Under the pieces are notes generated by a model. The model saw only the letters and a list, made by a program, of their open reading frames with translations. It was not told where the DNA came from and made no database searches. A program made the translations under genes and the position numbers. Below, piece after piece: positions 58,531 through 64,000 of a stretch of 64,000 nt of DNA. Source of the stretch: Ustulina deusta (Eukaryota; Ascomycota; Sordariomycetes; Xylariales; Xylariaceae); NCBI GenBank assembly GCA_023159155.1, contig JAJNNX010000052.1:333969-397968 (forward strand), read 5' to 3'. Position 1 is the first letter of the stretch. Every line of letters begins with the position of its first letter.

Positions 58531-61500
58531 TACTATATATAAAAAAAAAGAGGTTTTGTGGGAGGGGGGGGGGGGGGGGGTTCTTAATTATATAATAAAA
58601 AAATAAATATTTAAAAAAAAATAAAGTAAAGTTTATATTGTTTTTATTTAGAGTTAATATATTATATATTATTTTTATTATTTTGATTTTTTTTTTTTTT
58701 ATAAATATTATGCTTATATAATAACTTTTTATGTTTATTTAATAAATGTTTTAATTTATATAGTTAGTTTATTTATTAAAACAAAGGTTTTTAATACTTA
58801 GTTTAGTGTTTGTTTTATAAATACGTTAGCTAGGTTGTTTTTTTTGTTAATCTATTATATTTTAGAGATTTCTTTTTTTTTATATAACTTATAAAAAGAT
58901 ATAATATTAATTATTAACTGTTTTTTTTATGTTATATCTAGTTTTACTAAGCAATTATATAATAATTTTAAATTTAAATATAAAATAGTTAGAATTAAAA
59001 GTAATTCTAGTAAAGCTATAATTTTTTAAAATATTATATAAAAAGTAATAATATTATTAAATTTATTAATTATACTATATAATTTATTTGCAAGTATATT
59101 TTTAGTTATTTATTTATATTTATTTAAATTTTAATATATAATATTACTTTTGATTTTAAAGCTTAAATTTTTTTTTATATAATGCTTCATACTTAATATA
59201 ATAATAAATCTAAGCTAAAAAGTTATATTTATATTATTTATAAATAATCTGTTTATAAAAATAAACAGTTTTATATAGTGTAGGTTAAATAATACAAACA
59301 TTAAGCCGCGGTTACAATTATTTATTTACTATTAAATCTTTTTGTTTAAATTTTTAACGTTATATAGTATAAGGTTTATTATTTAAGTAGTAATACATAG
59401 GTTGTACGCTGCTTCTGGCTAGCAGATACTATTAATATATATTTTTTTTATTTATTATAAAATATATTGCTAGGCAAAGTTAGCTATACAAAAATCAACC
59501 AGGTCTAGTTAGTTTGTTTGGCCTTTTTAAGTTAAAGTATTTTTTTTTTTAAATAATAATATAATTTGTTTACTATTAAACTTTATAGGGTAGTTTTGCT
59601 AAAGTACTTTTTTTGGCTTTATATAAAACTTAACTTATTAGAGTTTATGTTTTTTTTTTTTTAAAAAGCCTAGGGTTATAAAGCTAAATATATTATTTGT
59701 TTATAAGCTGGTAATATTAAAATTATATAATAGATTTTCTATAAACAAAAAATATAAGTTATATATAAAAATAGTTATTTTTAGTTTTTTATAGTAGTAC
59801 TAATAGTACGTTTTAAACTAGTATAGCCCTAATTCTATAAATCTATATAATAGTTATATGATTTAAAAGATTATTTTATTAAAATATTTTAACTTTAGTT
59901 CGGATAACAATTATATAATAATTTTTTTAGCTAGCTTATTTTTTAATTATATGTATGCCTATATAATATTTTGGAGCTTGCCCAAAGTATTAAAATCGCA
60001 AATTAAAAAAGGGCCTAGTATAAAAAGTAATTACTAGTTTATCTGCTAAATCGTAAGTAACTAAATAAAAATTATTTTTTTGTTTTTATTATTATAGTTT
60101 TATATAATAAGTTGGAATTTTTTATATAGCTTAGTTATTTTTTTTTTGATTTTTTATATAAGCTAGGACTTAAAGATCTAAGTATTATTATGTTTAGCCG
60201 GGTTATATTTTACGAACTAAAATATACTTTATATAACAAAGTTATTAATTTCTATAACGTCTGATTTTTTGAATAGTTTGCTAAGTATATTAATTATGCT
60301 ATTTTTATATAATTTAATAGCTAAAGTATAGTTTTTTTTTTTTTTAAGGATTAAAAACAGTTAGCTAATCTATTATATAAAAGTTATAAAAAATTATATA
60401 ACTTTTTAAAAGCATTTTTATTTTTTTATATATTAGGTTTCTAGAAAGGTTATATATTTTTTATTTTTTTGTTTTAATTATTTAAAAGTATTTTTTTAGT
60501 TATATAGTAGTAAAACTTAATTTAAGTCTATTTAAACTATATTAAGCTATTTATTAAATTAATAATTATATTTAACTTTTTAATAGATTTTATTTTATAT
60601 AGTTTATCTTAGCTTTTTTTTTTTTTGCTATATTAAAATTTTGCTTTAGAAAAATAATAATAGTATATTATATAAAACTGGTTTGTTGCGCTAGTTAATT
60701 ATACAGTTAATTTTAACTTTTGCTTTTTTTTTGCGTAATATTTTTATAGCTTTTTTTATAGCTTTTGCTTTTTATATAATATTAAGTAAAAAAAGTAAGT
60801 CCTAGTTAACTTTAAGGTATGTTTTAAAAACTAGAAAGGTTAGTACAAAGCTATTCGGCCTAGCGGTATTATTTAAAGCTTTGATTACTATTTGTAAGAT
60901 TAACTTGTTTTTTATATAATAATTAATTTTAGTTTTTAATATGTTATATATATAACAGAGTGGGCCGTGTGCTTTTTTGATCTTATTTATTGCTTAGTAT
61001 GCTTTAATAAACATTACGTAATATTAAAAGCTTATAATTCTAGCTTAGTTTTAAAACTTTTTAAATAAAAAGTTTATACTTAAGTTATATATAATATTAT
61101 TAAAAGGTTTTTAATATATATTAATCTAATATTTATATAGTATTTTTTAAGCGTTTTATATAAATATTAATTTAAAAAATATTGCTGCTTAGAATAATAT
61201 AGTAGCATTAATTATATAAAAAACCTATTTATTGTTTATTTATATAGTATTAATTATTATTTTATAGTTAAAATTATAATTATTTTTAATTAAAAATTTA
61301 AAACATTAGAATGCTTATTTATATAACTAGTAATAATAGTAGAACTTTTAGATTTTTTTTAAAATTAAATAATTAATATTATATCTTATATAACTAAACA
61401 TTTTATATAATCTTTTTATATAAAGGTATTTAAATTAGTAATAAAACTATTATAGTTCTATTTTTATAAAAAATATATTAGTTTTATATAATCCAATATT

Positions 61501-64000
61501 AAAAAATAAGTATTTTATTTATATATAATAAAAATAGTTTTATTGTTTTTTTGTGTAATAATATTTTTTATATTATTAAAATATATTTGCAAGTAATTAG
61601 TATTTTTTAAAAAAAACAAAAATAGTATTAGGCTATTTTAAAATATAATATATTATTATACTAAAGGTATTTTTTATTTGTATAGTACTTATAGCTAAAA
61701 TTATACTATTACTACTAAACTTAATATATATAATTTTTAATATTTAATTAATTTTTATATAAAAATATAATTTAATATAGGCTTTTAGTTATACTTTTTT
61801 TATTATTAAATAATTTAAAACGCTTATATTTTATAGTTCGCTTTAGTATTCTATATAATACTAGTTATTTAAAGTAAACTAGTTAAACAAAACGTCTGTT
61901 TTATAGTTTTAAATATTTTTTCTAGTTATATAATATATAAACATATTATTTATTAAAAATTAGGTAAACTAATTTTTAAATTTTTTATTATGTTTTTATT
62001 GCTTTTATCTAACTTTAAGTACTTTTTATACTTTATTAAATATATTAAGAACTTTTTAAGTATAAGTTTAATATTATATATTATTTTATATAAATTAAAG
62101 TATTAATTTTTTATATAAGCCTATTTTTAGAAAATATATTTTATTAACTAATATTTTTTTTTTTAATATATAAAACATTTTTTGTTTATATAGTTATTTC
62201 TAAAGTTCTAGTTCTTTAAATAGTTTTATTATACGTTTAACTTGCTTAATAATTTAAAAAATCTAAATTAATAGCCTTTTATATAATAACTTTAATTATA
62301 TCTCCTGTTAGTAAAATAAGCATTATTATCTTTTTATACAAAATATTTCAATATATTATCTATTACTACCTAAATATATATTTAGAAATTAAAAAAAAAA
62401 CTTTTACATATTAGCTTTTAGAATATAAGTACTATAGCTAGTTCAGGTATTTTTTAATACACTTATATAACAGTTATACCTAGTTAGATTTCTTTTTGGT
62501 AGTTTACGCCAAATACTTGCTATACTTTTATAAGTTTATTAATTATAAGTTTTAGTATTTTATATAGTACTAATTCTAAGTTTGTTTTTTTTATTTATAT
62601 AAATATAATTAAAATCTAATCGGCTTAGCACTAGTTATAGTTTGTATTATTATTAAAATAACTATTTATTATATAATAGATCTTGTATTATATTTTTTCT
62701 GGTCCAATATAATATATATAATATTTTTTTGCGAAGTTCTTTAAAATGCTTAAAAATATAGCGTAATATTAGTCTTCTATTATTTCGAACTATTAATAAA
62801 CGTTTATAAATAAGCGTACCTTGTTATAAAATAAGTTATATAAATAGCTTATATAGTTTTTTTTTTTTTTTATATCTTTAAAAAAACAGTATACTTTTTA
62901 AACAAAAATGATTTATTTTATATATTTTTTATAAGAAATAAATCTAAAAAAGGGCTATTTAATATAAGTTCTAATATTATATAAAGGTATGCTTGTAGTA
63001 TAAAGGTTTAAAAGGGGTTATAAATTATAAAATATTTATATATTAGTTAAAAGTTTAGTTTATAGCTTACTTTTAATATATAATTATATATTATTTCTAG
63101 CGTATGCTAGGTTTTTATAGTTAGTTATATATGCTTAGGGTTCTAGTTCTTATAGGGTTAGAATTATATATTCCAGATAGGTATTAATTCAGGCTATATA
63201 GGTTCCGGTTGTCTGATTTTTAGTTTTAGTTCTGTTTATATAATAGGTTAAGGGGTTAAAGTAAGCTAAAAGGTCTCCTAGGAGATAGCTCGGAATTATT
63301 AACTAGGTATAAAAAAAACTAATAATTATTATATAATAAATATTTGGGTTATTTAGGTTAGAAATTCTAAAGATTTAATAATCTTAAATTTGCTTTATAT
63401 AATTATAACAAGTTGTTTATAAGCTGTATTTTTTTTAACTAGCTTTTATATATATATTTTTTTTTAACTATTATTATAAACTTTATATATATGTTTTAGT
63501 AAATTATATAAAAATAATTTATTATTTATTTTTTAAAGTTTTTTTTAAACGCTTTTTAGAATAGCTATCCGGACCTTTTTATGTTTTAGTATTTAATAAA
63601 TTAGTAAGCAAACTATATATTTATTATAACTTTACTTATATAAAATTTATTAAAGTTTTTGTTTTAAAAATTAAAGTTAATATAGTTTTATATAGTTTTT
63701 ATATTAATACTAATATTTTCGGCAAGTTTTTTATATATAAAGTTTAAATATAACTTAGTAGATTTTGCTAAAATGCTTAGTGCTTCTTGCGCTATAGTAA
63801 AGTAAAAAAGGGGGAAAAAAGGGGAGAAAAGTTAAAAAGTTTGTCTGGCTGTTATATAACGATATGGTTAGAAGTAGCACAATTGCGTGCTATTTTTTTT
63901 TTTTCGTACAATACTTCGTTAATCCAAAGAAAAAAGTTATATTATGTAATAGAAAAATAGATTTTTTTGTTTTTTGTACAACAAGCAATACCTATTATTC

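Larger units (their letters stand above)
49973..64000. other. AT-rich block, probable RIP-mutated repeats
   Basis: About 14 kb of extreme A+T content, rich in TA, almost without CpG, and with no credible open frame, against a balanced base composition to the left. It contains homologous repeats that differ from each other almost only by C/T and G/A changes. This is the pattern RIP leaves on duplicated transposons in ascomycetes. The original element class can no longer be told by eye. The right boundary lies outside the window. Confidence 0.85.

Overview
The window reads as a filamentous ascomycete (Pezizomycotina) chromosome, probably Sordariomycetes-like; the class is an inference. Reasons: sixteen genes on both strands, mostly interrupted by short GT-AG introns of 49 to 214 bp; fungal-restricted families (Cbp4, Chs4/Skt5-type chitin synthase activator, Goodbye/NACHT-type NLR, DUF7025 AAA ATPase, DUF7704 membrane protein, SAD-1-type RNA-dependent RNA polymerase); and a very AT-rich, CpG-poor block with the signature of repeat-induced point mutation (RIP). 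Exon joins were worked out by hand from splice motifs, frame and family similarity. Every proposed spliced frame closes on a multiple of three.

Layout. 1-2.5 kb: 3' end of a UBC13-type E2 and, convergent to it, mitochondrial 2-enoyl thioester reductase. 3.6-10.8 kb: a divergent pair, an NLR-like STAND protein (minus) and a DUF7025 AAA ATPase (plus). 11.5-19.9 kb: Chs4/Skt5-like farnesylation-motif protein, Cbp4 and a SET-domain methyltransferase. 21-28.2 kb: DCAF11/LEC14B-like WD40 protein, Sec61 gamma (Sss1), a CPSF6-like RRM protein with a Gly/Met-rich tail, and a DUF7704 membrane protein. 30.3-35.8 kb: a two-Myb Teb1/Tay1-like protein, and ribosomal proteins uL15 (L28) and eS4. 35.8-41.7 kb: a gene-poor stretch. 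41.7-49.2 kb: D-lactate dehydrogenase and a 1279-residue RNA-dependent RNA polymerase. 49.6-50 kb: a 375 bp inverted-repeat element. 50-64 kb: an AT-rich, RIP-like wasteland with a 2.57 kb tandem duplication of a dead repeat and a few islands that keep normal base composition.

Most notable observation: two unrelated genes, the AAA ATPase (9069-9223) and D-lactate dehydrogenase (42716-42871), each contain a ~155 bp intron that is the same sequence at about 90% identity from donor to acceptor. They lie in different coding phases and carry the same splice sites, branch site and self-complementary ends. This is what introner-like elements (introns that multiply by insertion) look like.

The genes are mainly housekeeping (ubiquitin, mitochondria, ribosome, secretion, RNA processing, cell wall). 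A defence flavour comes from the NLR-like protein, the RdRP and the RIP-like block; that link is an inference from position and family.
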